Below are positions 1 through 10,355 of a stretch of DNA of 50,794 bases, piece after piece. Below the pieces are notes generated by a model. It made no database searches. It saw nothing but the letters and a program-made list of their open reading frames with translations, and was not told the origin of the DNA. The first letter of the stretch is position 1, and every line of letters starts with the position of its first letter. Both the position numbers and the translations under genes were made by a program. The stretch comes from Symsagittifera roscoffensis (taxonomy: Eukaryota > Xenacoelomorpha > Acoela > Convolutidae): NCBI RefSeq assembly GCF_963678635.1, contig NC_087071.1, forward strand, positions 46,303,095-46,353,888, in the 5' to 3' direction.

Positions 1-1
1 C

Positions 2-862
2 CAAGCCGCTAACCAGGATGACGAGCCTGGAATTGCACGGGCACCAAACGACCCAGTAGAAATACCACCGGCAGTGGTAATGCAGAGGACTGGGGAGCGG
101 AATTTAAATAGGTACAGACCACTAAATTCTAACATAGTTAATCAAAGTAAGCATACTATTGAAATGAGTAATGAGGCTGTGCTTAGAAAATCGGGAGTAG
201 CACTAAGGAAGGCAAAAGTTCCAAAGAAACGGGCACCGGGACAAATCGCGACACCACCAACGCCATGGGACCTGAAAAGAAAGTTACTAGCGAGTGGTAA
301 CCAGCCAAGCAGCTCAAAAGGCACCAGGGGAACTTTCAAGAGCACCGCGGGAAAGAAGTCACGATTCCAAAATTTGGAATTAGAGGAGGACTCAGACTCG
401 GACGCGGAGGACCATTTGCCGATAATTACATCAAAGCAGGCACCGACAAGCGGGGGAATGAACGTTGGGGAAGAGGGACAAGGAACGTCTAGTGGGGGAC
501 AGGACCAGATACAACCTGAAATCATAACGACTCGACCCAGTAACTACCAGACAGCAACGGACTACACGATTGCACGCGAGCGGGAAATCGCAGAAAACAA
601 AAAGAAGGGAGATAACGGAGGAATCACTGCACAGGAGACGGAACGCGACGCGGAACCGGAACAATTTCCAGATATTCCAAAAACGAAGGAGAAAAAGCGG
701 GGCCGGAAACAACGACTTGTTTCTTACTCAAGTCAGGATTCAGCTAGTTCACTGGATGAAACTAGTTCTAGACGGTCGGGGAGAAAGCGAACTGCAGTGA
801 CTAAGATGGGGGCAGTCATGATTGACAACATACATAAGACGGATAAGTCGGGAGAAAAATGA
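2..862 (+). CDS. C-terminal tail of a Ty3/gypsy-type retroelement polyprotein, partial at the window edge
   Basis: The frame is open from the first bases of the window to a TGA at 860-862, so the protein enters from the left; the first Met (74) is probably not its start. About 286 residues are visible. They are hydrophilic and rich in Lys, Arg, Ser, Gly and Glu, with an acidic run (LELEEDSDSDAED) and basic stretches (KTKEKKRGRKQR and RRSGRKRT). No catalytic motif is present. The identity comes from context: the stop is followed by a short untranslated region, a polypurine tract and an LTR, which is where the disordered tail after an integrase domain lies in Ty3/gypsy elements. A host basic nuclear protein is less likely. 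There is no frameshift or internal stop, so this element is less decayed than the one on the minus strand at 3.1-6.4 kb. Confidence 0.55.
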   Translation, partial: QAANQDDEPGIARAPNDPVEIPPAVVMQRTGERNLNRYRPLNSNIVNQSKHTIEMSNEAVLRKSGVALRKAKVPKKRAPGQIATPPTPWDLKRKLLASGNQPSSSKGTRGTFKSTAGKKSRFQNLELEEDSDSDAEDHLPIITSKQAPTSGGMNVGEEGQGTSSGGQDQIQPEIITTRPSNYQTATDYTIAREREIAENKKKGDNGGITAQETERDAEPEQFPDIPKTKEKKRGRKQRLVSYSSQDSASSLDETSSRRSGRKRTAVTKMGAVMIDNIHKTDKSGEK

Positions 863-1069
863 AAGGAAATATGAGTAACAAACTTACATAAGCAATTTAC
901 AAAACTTATCATATGGAGGTCCAGGGAGAGGGCATGCTGTGTAACGGCAAAAACTCAAAAGTTTGTGTTTTTAAGGTGTTGTAGCTGATTGACAAAACTT
1001 GTTATTAACCCTATTGATTACTGTTAACATAGATGCATTGGATATTTGATTAGAGTCATTAATCATTAC

Positions 1070-1080
1070 AAGGAGGAAAA
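1070..1080 (+). promoter_or_regulatory. Polypurine tract (plus-strand primer site)
   Basis: The purine run AAGGAGGAAAA directly abuts the TG that opens the LTR at 1081. In LTR retroelements this tract survives RNase H and primes plus-strand DNA synthesis. Its exact position supports both the LTR boundary and the plus orientation of the left element. The 863-1069 interval is its short untranslated region; I see no gene there. Confidence 0.6.
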
Positions 1081-1284
1081 TGTCATAGTATCTAAATTTA
1101 GTTCATGTTCCATTTCTAGTTGTGCTACTTAATTCAATTATCTGTCTGGCGCTAACTGGTATTTAACCTTCGGAGTTTGTCTGTCACCTTCGGATGACAG
1201 CTATTTTATTGTCTCCGACTAACTTTCTGAACTACGGTTACTTACTCAAAAGGATTAATTAACACATCGAAACCGTCTTTTCAC
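1081..1284 (+). repeat. 3' LTR of the left retroelement (about 204 bp)
   Basis: It starts TGTCATAG and ends TTTTCACA, the usual TG...CA form. Nearly the same sequence occurs in reverse complement at 6230-6434, where it is followed by a TGG-type primer-binding site, which fixes the LTR end. The two copies differ at a handful of bases by eye. The block contains ATTTTATTG and short direct repeats of CTTCGGA. The element downstream of this LTR is not retroviral: the sequence switches to a coiled-coil pseudogene. Confidence 0.7.
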
Positions 1285-1302
1285 AGCTCAAATAAACGAT
1301 CT

Positions 1303-2460
1303 AATGGATAGTTGTTACCAACACGTCAAGGATAATGAAGAACTACGAGCTTATAATTTAACCCCAGCCTTAGCTAAAACTCAGAACTTAATGAGTCTAA
1401 AAATGAAGCTCCTGGTGAAATGAGTGTTTTGAGAGATGAGCTTGAATCGTTAGTCGCAAAATACGCCGATTCTAACAAGGAAAAATCTGCCATTGTAGAG
1501 GAATTAAATTCGGCGCAAGAGAAAACAAAGGAAGCTGAAAGGTACTTCAAGGCAGCTGAAAGTAAAAATGAAGATTGAGGTTGTTTTAGAGTCGCACAAA
1601 ATCGAGGCACTCAAAGCTCGACTTTCAAATCTTGGATTGCGAAATGCAGAGAAGAAAATAGAAAACTTAGAAGAGGTCTCAAAAATACAAGAACGCAGTC
1701 GCCGAAAAAGTAAAATTAACTGAAATTACCCAAAGTTTCGACAAATTGAAAATAAAGTTTAACGAGCTCAATAAGAACTTACAAGGAGGCTATTCAATCA
1801 ATGATGACCAAGCTTGATAGGTTTAATATTCCCGAGATAACTGTTTTGCAGGAAGTTGGGATATTTTCAACTCAATGGGAGCAAAGATACAAAACAGTGA
1901 CAACGAGCTGAAATTAACAAATGGAAAAAAGAACAAGCTGGAATCAATTTACGAGTCAGAAATTTTTGAAAGCAAAAAGCAATCGAATGCTTTGATTTCA
2001 AAATGTCCGTCTCAAGGTTGAAAAAAAGCTTCAAAGGCAGAAAATGAATATATTGTAGAAAAGAATTGGACTCACACAAAACAGACGAAGTCCAATAAGA
2101 AAACGAAAAATTGAATTACAAAATATACAGTTTGGAAAAGGCATCAAAAGAAATTCAAGGACGCGAAAAGGATTCAGAGCAGCTTTTTCAACTATTACAA
2201 GAAAGTTTGAAAAAAAGCAAAGAAGAGTTTTCCTTGAAAGAAAACGAAGTCAAGTAGCCGTATCCTAGTTGCTTATAGAAGAGCAAAAAGACCAATTGGT
2301 AGACGAGAATCAATGATGGGAAAAGTTTCGGGCGAGGGCGAATTTTGGAAATTTCGAATGATGGACGCGGAAAAGAATTGAATAGCTCGAAAAAACAAAA
2401 ACTTTTTGTGAACCGATTTGGTGTAAGAAGAAGAAATAAGTTGAAGCGTTTCAAAGCTTA
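1303..2460 (+). pseudogene. Frameshifted coiled-coil protein pseudogene
   Basis: An ATG at 1303 opens about 39 codons, and the reading then passes through all three frames with many stops. Each piece is rich in Glu, Lys, Leu, Asn and Ser with heptad-like spacing. The best segment, about 1379-1578, includes SVLRDELESLVAKYAD and ends in a TGA. Further pieces follow at about 1569-1715, 1710-1820, 1888-2020 and 2109-2257. The alternation of frames without loss of composition shows one long coiled-coil gene decayed by small insertions and deletions. The family is not recognisable: it could be a host filament or motor-tail protein, or a captured gene. It begins about 18 bp beyond the LTR and ends at the inverted-repeat element at 2471. 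Frames on the opposite strand here are shadows. Confidence 0.55.
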
Positions 2461-2470
2461 AGCCGATTAG

Positions 2471-3112
2471 CCGGGTTGACCTCCATACACCGAAAATGCT
2501 TATCATACAAGTCCATTCAACAAAAATCATTATCATACAATTCCATACATCAAGCGTATGGATAAATTGTTTGTCATACAATTTTCATACAATTTCGAAA
2601 AACAATAGAAAATAAAAACTAAACAATTTCCGCGGTTCTTTGAGAACAGTTGAACAAGCTAGTAACGGAAAAAAACTGCCTTAATTTTTTTGAAATGCTT
2701 ACCGTACAATTTCCATATAAAAAAATTGTATGACAAGCATTTTCGCCATAAGGAATAATTCTTTCAAAAATTCCTTTTAATTTTTTTTCTCTCGGAAATG
2801 CTTTGATGCAAGCAACCTTTTCTAGAATTTGTCACCCTTTAGCGCTATTATGGATTGCAGATAGGTAATAAAGCCCTATAATTATGTAATTTAATCGTTT
2901 AATCAGGTTTTCTTCTCTGTTCAGAGATTGCATGGCTTATTAGCTGGGCTTTAATGTAATTTGAGCCGCATTTGAAAAGAAATTCCGAAAACTGTTTGTA
3001 ATACAATTCTCATAAATGACAAATTTTTAGTCATACAATTTTCAATTTTCACAAAAATGTTAGTCATACACTTTCCATTTATGGGAAAATGTTTATTATA
3101 GAGATTTTTTTC
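2471..3112 (+). mobile_element. TIR-element family, copy 1 (3'-truncated)
   Basis: It starts with the family terminus CCGGGTTGACC and carries the family's repeated ATCATACAATT/CCATAC words in both orientations. The last homologous words are at about 3060-3105 (TTATTATAGAGATTT), after which the sequence is integrase-coding DNA of the neighbouring retroelement, so the right terminus is missing. It contains no ORF. It separates the coiled-coil pseudogene from the gag-pol relic. Confidence 0.6.
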
Positions 3113-6100
3113 CCAATCATCGATGTAATTTTATGAGCTTGAAACCAGATGTCTTTAGCCGCGTCGAACATACTTGATTTCCCGTGGTGATAATAGTGAA
3201 GTCTATTGGCCACCGCCGTTTGCAAGATGTTAGGGATCACTAGCCTCTCGTCCATCCACAGGCATCCGTCTCTTACGTGAAAGTCTTGAGTTTACTGTGC
3301 AAAGTACTTACTCATTGCTGCAATTTTTAAGTGTATTTGAGGGTCTTTACATTTAATTAACTCGATAATGGCTTGTAATTGTGGATCTGAATTGTATTGT
3401 GATTCTATAAATCGAAGATTAAACAATTCGGGATGAGCGGTTTGTTTACTGACGATTTTGCAATTTCTTGGAATAATGGACATGACCCTATTTTCCGGAT
3501 TAACGGGTGGATAACTTTCGCCAGGGTAAACCGACGGAATGGAAATAATAGTATTTGTTTTAGTGCTCCGGACTTCTGTTGTAACCGCCTGCATATCCAC
3601 ATCAATCTCCTCTATTTCATCGCTACTACTAATTCTTGTGTCTCGGTGTATATCAAAGTGCCGGAGTTCTACTATATTAGCCACTTGCTTTTTCAGGTTT
3701 TCGAATGATATTTGACATTCATCGCTCCAAATATAATCGTTTTTCCGGCTTAATAATGGGCGTAATGACGCTGATGATTCCGCGAGCGCCGGAAGATATT
3801 TGTGCAGGCTGTGAATGGAGCCCATAAACGATTTAAGTTGTGACACCGTTTTTGGTGCTTTTAGCGATTCGATCGGTTCCGTTTTTCGGACGAGCGGTGT
3901 TATTCCGGTACGAGTTATTTTGTGCCCCAACCATTCACATTCTCTCCGCGCAAATTGGCATTTAGTGAGCTTAAGTGACATATTCTCGCGATCCAGCTTC
4001 CGCAAAATTTTCTCAACTGTCGAGATATGCTCAATCTCCGTGCCTTTGGTGACCACCTAAATGTCATCAATAAATGCATGTGCCTGCGGAAATTCCGAAA
4101 GGATTGCATCCATAACTCGTTGAAATTCCGCTGGCATGGTTGTAAGGCCGTAGAACCCCGTACGAAAACGATACGTGCCCGTTGGTTTTCCTCCCACCAG
4201 CGAAAAATTGCATTGAACGCTCGTTTCCGGGCTAAGTGGTAATTGACCGTAAGCGTACGTAAGATCCATGGTAGAAAAATATACATCGCCTGGTTTCCGT
4301 TCGCTTATCGTTTGTCCTACCGTATCCATAAGCTCTTCAATATTCGGCATTTGGTATTTGTTCTTGTGGACTTGCTTGTTCAACTCCCGTGATTCTAGCG
4401 CTAATTTTACTGATCCGTCCTTTTTCACTGTTATTACAATCGGGGAAACAAAATATTTATCCGAACATTCATTCAGCTTTTCAATGTGTCCTTGTCGTAA
4501 AAATTTATCAATTTCCTTATCAACCTTTTCCTGCAATGTGATTGGCACTCTACGTCCTTTTTGTTGAATTGGTGTTAACGTTTCGAAAAAATCCGCGTGT
4601 ACCCTATAATTTTTAATTTTGCCGACTCTGTTAAAAAGATTTTCAAATTGCTTACTGAAATAGATCTGCCAGTTGTCTAGTAAATCCTCCACCTCCGTTG
4701 CCTCGGCCGCAGATTGATCGCTCTGTACCGACATCACATTTTTCTCCGGTGCCTTCTGCACTATCTGTAATCCAAGATTTGGCATTAGGTCTCTTCCAAT
4801 AATTGATGGTCTGCTTCCTCCAATCACTCTGATGTTTGCGTTGGTCACCCATCCGTTCGTTTCCAACAGTACGTCCATCGTTCCTAGTAGTCGTAAGGGG
4901 TTGTTTCCGTAATCCCTGAACTCCTCATCCTCCGGTGCCGGTGCCTTCACCTTGACGCCTGCGGTGCCCAACGTCCGTTTCAATTCCCTGATGGTGAATA
5001 TCGCAATCGGTGATCCACTGTCTATCCAAACGTTTGTTTGCTTTCCATTTACCTTAATTGGTAATCGGGCGCCGGCCACTTTTAAGTCTGTTTCTTTCCG
5101 AGATCTGATAGCCATGACAACGTAATCTCCTGAGCTATCTGATTCCCATGATCGTTGCTTCTTGACCGGTGTATTAACCCAGCCAACGGAATTCTCATGC
5201 TGAGAGTATGTATCCTCCGCGTCGCCTATTTCAGTAGTTTCCATATCTTCCTGACTTTGGATTAGTCCCACTGCCGGTCTTCCCCGATTATTTCGCTTTC
5301 CCCTCCAAGTCCTCTCGTAATGTCCCGTTTTCCTGCAGAAATTACACGTTGCATTTTTCGCTGGACACGTTCTGATGTGTTCCGGAGTAAAATTGGGTCG
5401 ATCACAATTATAGCATCTTCTGGAACCACGCCCTCTCATTTCTGCTCGCCCCCTAAACGATCCACGGCCCCGCTGTCTGTTGTTTCTGTAACCTCCTCGG
5501 ATGGCCCCCACTGGTTCCGTCTTGATTTGGAACGCTCCAGCTCCGCCGGCAGTGCCACTAGTTCCTCCCCCGGTTACCGATCCGTATGACTTAGCATATT
5601 TGTATCCACCTTCATGTGAAAGTGCAATACGATACACCTCCTCTGGTGTCTTCGTCGATCGACATAGCTCATTTTGGGCCTCCCTATTGTTCATATTCAC
5701 AATGAGCACATCCCGCAAAATCCTGGTCTCCAATGCTCCAAAATTACATCGAGCGGCCAGCCCACTCAACACTGCGTGGAACTGTTCCAGAGATTTTCCT
5801 ATTTGTTGCTTCCGTGCCAATAGTTGGAATGTCTCGTAAGTTTCGTTTCGTTCCTTCCGAAATTCGGTTTCAATAGTATCCAAAACTCGAGAATACCTTG
5901 TTGCAGATAAATCCAGGTGTGGTTTTCTCTTATGTAGCTCATCTTGTCTTTTCTCCCCCAGACACAAATACAAGTTCGATATAAGCGTTTGCTCCGACGC
6001 CAGGCGATTTTTCCCGTCTACCTCCTCTGATAAATCTGTAATTTGCGCTGCTGTTAACGTACTGGCATAATAGAAATTGTTTGGATTTATATTATATTTG

Positions 6101-6229
6101 GCCACCATCCCCCATTGAAAACGATTGAACCAAAACTCCCATAGCATTGGTGGCTCTGCAAGCGTCGAGGGCCAAAACGATGTAATCCCCAGCGGGTTTT
6201 TTCCCCCACTTTGGCCTGCTGACTGGCCA
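3113..6229 (-). pseudogene. Retroelement gag-pol relic (gag, zinc knuckles, protease, reverse transcriptase, integrase start)
   Basis: The main frame runs 6240-4057 (727 codons). Residues about 30-215 are a gag/capsid-like region and 250-275 an RG-rich linker. Zinc knuckles lie at 276-292 (CYNC...H...C) and 299-312, where the last Cys is Trp. A retropepsin motif WIDSGS is at 405-410, with IIGRD near 480. Reverse transcriptase follows, with motif A TMDLTYAYGQ at 658-667, FYGLTTMPAEF near 696-706 and the catalytic FIDD at 723-726. A TAG stands one codon after that Ile. The same frame continues 4056-3292 through the RT thumb and connection, then jumps from HFDIHRDTR to a linker, so the RNase H core is missing. 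After TAA at 3292-3294 the integrase zinc-binding start (HYYHHGKSS) is readable to about 3113. The 6240 start is GTG; the first in-frame Met is about residue 32, so the original start is unclear. Confidence 0.85.
6213..6229 (-). promoter_or_regulatory. tRNA primer-binding site
   Basis: TGGCCAGTCAGCAGGCC follows the CA end of the LTR with no spacer. Starting with TGG it can pair with the CCA end of a tRNA, as expected for minus-strand DNA priming. I cannot say which tRNA. The gag frame overlaps this site. Confidence 0.55.
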
Positions 6230-6434
6230 TGTGAAAACACGGTTTCGATGTGTTAATTAATCCTTTTGAGTGAGTAACCGTAGTTCAGAAAGTTAGTCGG
6301 AGACAATAAAATAGCTGTCATCCGAAGTTGACAGACAAACTCCGAAGGTTAAATACCAGTTAGCGCCAGACAGATAATTGAATTAAATAGCACAACTAGA
6401 AATGGAACATGAACTAAATTTAAATACTATGACA
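6230..6434 (-). repeat. 5' LTR of the minus-strand retroelement (about 205 bp)
   Basis: On the minus strand it reads TGTCATAG...TTTTCACA and is a near-identical inverted copy of the LTR at 1081-1284. The flank on its TG side reads GCTC. The flank on the CA side of the other LTR is also GCTC, a possible target-site duplication shared across the two pieces. Confidence 0.7.
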
Positions 6435-6454
6435 GAGCTTTAATTGCGAGACGG

Positions 6455-6727
6455 TCAAAACTTTGGTGACTCTACTTTTGAGTAACCAAGGTCTTTGGCA
6501 CTTGTGTTCGGTTACGAACAAAACCCAAAATTTTTGAGAAACAAAATTTTATAAAAAGCAAATTTTTTGGTTTATGGAAAAATTCTAGTCATACAGTTTC
6601 CATAAAATCACTAAACATAGACCTTTCATGCAATTTTCTGTACTCATGGAATTGTATGAAAAGTGTTTGGCTAGCATTTGTCCATATATGAAAAATGTAC
6701 GAGTATCAGTTTCGATCAACCCGGCCT
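6455..6727 (+). mobile_element. TIR-element family, copy 2 (right part only)
   Basis: It shares the family block GAGTAACCAAGGTCTTTG, the TTGTGTTCGGTT word and the GTATGGAATTGTATG repeats, and ends in the terminus ATCAACCCGG. The left half is missing. It abuts the LTR of the minus-strand retroelement, so one insertion or rearrangement removed that half. Confidence 0.55.
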
Positions 6728-8651
6728 TTTGTATTAATACGGACCCCCCATTTCCTCCTTTTAAGTTACTGCTCAAGTCGTACACTGGCTTTGATGGCTT
6801 TTTTGTAGCAAAACAAATCTTTCTCTTATAATAAAAAAAATCGGAAATAACATTTTTTGATTGAGCGAAAGAATTAGAACTTTTTTGTGGCATAAAAGAA
6901 CTGAAGTGAGAAGATTGCGCTTACCAAAGCACAGTCGGTGTAATATTAGCTAACTTGTGACATGTGCCATTAAACCAAATATCAGATATTAAAAGAAAAC
7001 CTGGCTCAGCGCTCAGCAAACTTCATCTCAGCGCTTTCCGAAATATTACCAACACTTGAATCTCTGATTGAGTTGAGCGCCAATATTTAAAAAATTTTAA
7101 TTATTCAACTAAAGGTCGTCAAGCTGACGGTACTCAATTACTTTAAGATATTGTGATTAATAATAAATACGACAAAGATTTTCCTTAGCCGAAGTCTGAT
7201 CAACACAGACTGGTAAGGTGACAATTGGTCGAAAATGACATTTACAGTTCGAACCGACAGTTCTTCGTAACTGCAAAACTGACTATTTTGGGTCAACATC
7301 ATGGCATCAAAAAAGTTGTATCCTTTAACCACTAAAGCTTGGCATTGGAACCGCAGCGCATTGCTAAATCAGATGATTTCAGAATACCTTTCAATTTATT
7401 CAACTAAACTGCTCTTCGAATCAACGGTGGTTTTCGTAAGTTTAATGAACTGTCGTTTTCGACCTGTTGTCACTTTCCACGAATTGTTACCTCGCAAAAA
7501 AATTACCCATTCGCTCAGCAACTGGTTATACTAAACTGTTCTCAATTGATTAGATCTTAATTTCAGCCAAGTTATAATAACGAGTTTTCAATGAGATTGC
7601 TCAATTAGTATCCATTCGGTTAAATAAAAAATTTTCTAATATTTCTTCAACTATTACAGAAAGCTGTTCAAAAAATCAAAAAAGTGTTTTCATAAAATTT
7701 TTTTCAATCGTCAAGGTTTCAAAAAATAAAAATCTCAAATAGCTTTATTGTTCCGACTTTCGATACGAAAGTAACGGAATATTTGTGCTCGGGGTGGGTT
7801 TTTTTTTCTTCAGACAAATTTCGACTTTTTAACTAGCCATTTTTGACGGAATTTTTTTTATATCATTAGAAAGGTATTGTTGTCCTGAGCTCAAATTTGA
7901 AAAGATATTTTACCTGTGATCATTTTTAGTAAAGTTATGGGGGTTTAAAGATTGCAATTTTGGCCAATTTGGGACAATTAACGCGCGATATATTTCGCGC
8001 TATTAACGCGTAAGCGGAGAGTTAACCCGTCTTAGAAATCGTTCCAAATTGGTTAAAAGAAGCTTAATTGCCATAATTGGTTTGTTACAAGGAACGAAAT
8101 CTATCTTTTTGTACTTTATATGGCGTGTGGGATGATGATTTTCATAAAAGATTTCAAATTTTAGAAAAAAAAAATTCATTTTAATTTATTTCATTTATTT
8201 TTTTATGTTATTACTGCTGCTCGATAAACCTTAAAAGGCAGTCAGAACATTCAGGGCTTTGCCCTGATACGAGCAGTCTTGTTCCTTTTTGAAAACTTCA
8301 GTCTTAAGGCCCGACGATGATTGTTGATTCTAGAGCAGTTCATGAATTTAAAAATCACGAGCTGTCAAAGTCTTCGCTGTTGAAAACTAATGAAAAACGT
8401 CTGAAACTATTCGGGTTGGTTTTACTTTAACGGCTCTCAAAATATTTCTTAAGAAGTGGGGCGTGATTAATCTTTTCCTCAGTCACTTTGGATCTTCAAA
8501 GTGAAGCTTTTAAAAGTAAACTTTTTTGCTTACGAAGATTAATCAAAAAAGCTTTAAAAGACACAAAATCAAAAAAGCTTTAAAAGGCCTTTTTTGGCAA
8601 AAACATACCTAGGCATAGAAACAATTCATAGTACGTATGTAAAACCTTGCA
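6728..8651. other. AT-rich non-coding stretch with hairpins
   Basis: No gene is supported. Small ORFs here are short and lack domain features. Visible structure: an imperfect hairpin at 7751-7779 (TTCCG-ACTTTCG-ATA-CGAAAGT-AA-CGGAA), a GC-rich palindrome at 7983-8000 (GCGCGA...TCGCGC) within repeated TTAACGCG words, a perfect 7-bp stem with TTT loop at 8251-8267 (TCAGGGC/GCCCTGA), and a 20-bp direct repeat at 8541-8560 and 8567-8586. Confidence 0.5.
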
Positions 8652-9171
8652 AGGCAATCTTTGCTGAAAAAAAATTGATGTTGAACAAAATGTTGAACTT
8701 TGATGTTGAGAAATTTCTTGATTTTTCACTAATATTTTTGAGGTTTGTTTTGTTTTTTGTTTCTCAATTAGTCAGACTAAAGCCGCAACTTTCAATGAGA
8801 CTCACTTGTTCGCTTTTCCTCACAAGTTCGCACCCTTCGATTAGCACTTAGATAGAGCTCTTATCGGAATGAAACTATGTACCAGATGAGCCAGCGAGCC
8901 TTCCAAAATTCAGGCAATCTTTGCTGAAAAAAAATTGATGTTGAACAAAATGTTGAACTTTGATGTTGAGAAATTTCTTGATTTTTCACTAATATTTTTG
9001 AGGTTTGTTTTGTTTTTTGTTTCTCAATTAGTCAGACTAAAGCCGCAACTTTCAATGAGACTCACTTGTTCGCTTTTCCTCACAAGTTCGCACCCTTCGA
9101 TTAGCACTTAGATAGAGCTCTTATCGGAATGAAACTATGTACCAGATGAGCCAGCGAGCCTTCCAAAATTC
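8652..9171. repeat. Exact tandem duplication, 2 x 260 bp
   Basis: Unit 1 is 8652-8911 and unit 2 is 8912-9171, head to tail. I compared them line by line and saw no difference. The unit has no convincing coding content; the Met-initiated frame at 8594-8851 is not repeated as a protein. The lack of divergence points to a recent event or an assembly effect. Confidence 0.9.
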
Positions 9172-9413
9172 AAAATTCTTATCATAAAAAGTGCACATTT
9201 GGAAACGTATTAAATTTTATACCTGAAGAAAAAAATGAGAAAAAAAATTTTTTTTTTCAAAACAACTGGTATAATATACACTTTTCCATGACTCACACAT
9301 TATAAACCTTTTTTGATTCTTGTTTCAAAATTTTAAGTTTGTTACCTGAAAACTGTACCCAGGGATTCTCTTAAGAACACCCACAGGTTAAGTGGCAGTT
9401 ATCTCACTGGTTA

Positions 9414-10355
9414 CCCGGGTTGACCTCCATACACCGAAAATGGTTATCATACAATTCCATACATCAAGTGTATGGAAAAATGCTTGTCATACAATTTTCA
9501 TACAATTTCTAAAAATGGTTGAAAACTGGTATAAACTTATTTCTGTGGATGTTTGATTCTTATAAAACAGTCTGGTGATAAAAAACTGAGGTTCTCATTT
9601 TTTTTTGAAAAAAGTGCTTATCATACAATTCCCATATATGGGAATTGTATGACTGGCATTTTTTTGATGGCGACACAAAAAAATTTTCAATTAACTTTGA
9701 AAATTTGGCCCAAAAAATTTTTTGTTTTTTTTTCAACCGCAAATTGAATTTCGTACGCAAACAAACATTTTTCGAAATTTTTTTTTGCATGCAAAATTTA
9801 ATATTTTGTGTGCATAACGTAGTCCTGGATACGATAAAATTGGCTTTTATTTTCTTTTCACTTAAGTTTTCTTTTCAAAAACGCTAAAAATTCCTATTTC
9901 TTTTGTATGGAGTGTTAATGTAAGCCTTGATCAATGTCTGATAACTTGAAAATTCAAAAATTTAAAATAATCATCATAAAAAAAATTTTGCCAAAAAATA
10001 AAAGTTCGTTACTTTTGTTATATCAATTGTGAAAAACATCCACATTCAGATCGTTTGCTATGCATTGAATATGCAAGACCGTCCACCTTTGGTGTTTTGA
10101 GTAACCAAGGTCTTTGTTACTTGTGTTCGGTTGCGAACACAACCAAAAACTTTTCAGAAACTAAATTTTGAAAAAAAAAATCAAAGTTTTTTGGTTTATG
10201 GAAAAACACCTATCATACAATGTTCATTTATGGAAAAATCTTTATCATAGAGATTTCATACAATGTTCTGTACGTATGGCATTGTATGGAATTGTATGAC
10301 AAGAAATTTTTCATAAATGGAAATTGTATGATTAGAAGTTTTGGTCAACCCGGGT
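9414..10355 (+). mobile_element. TIR-element family, copy 3 (complete, about 0.94 kb)
   Basis: Both ends read CCCGGGTTGACC inwards, and TA flanks each end (gtTA before, TActa after), as for Tc1/mariner-type insertion. The interior holds many ATCATACAATTCCATA words in both orientations and a perfect 30-bp palindrome at 9622-9651, plus the family block GAGTAACCAAGGTCTTTG. No transposase ORF is present, so it is non-autonomous. It is the best reference copy in the window. Confidence 0.75.

Larger units (their letters stand above)
3113..6434 (-). mobile_element. Ty3/gypsy-type LTR retroelement, 5' part, truncated in integrase
   Basis: Read on the minus strand, the order is 5' LTR (6434-6230), primer-binding site, gag with zinc knuckles, protease, reverse transcriptase, a residual linker and the start of integrase. 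The homology stops at about 3113, where an inverted-repeat element begins. There is no 3' LTR on this strand. In-frame stops at 4057-4059 and 3292-3294, an in-frame loss of RNase H and a lost zinc ligand show that it is not an autonomous element. Confidence 0.85.

Noticed and set aside
142-525. Minus-strand frame of 127 codons over the pol tail
   Set aside because: Antisense shadow of a Lys/Ser/Glu-rich frame; hydrophobic and Phe-rich as expected.
5320-5839. Plus-strand frames over gag
   Set aside because: Antisense to well-supported zinc-knuckle and gag coding.
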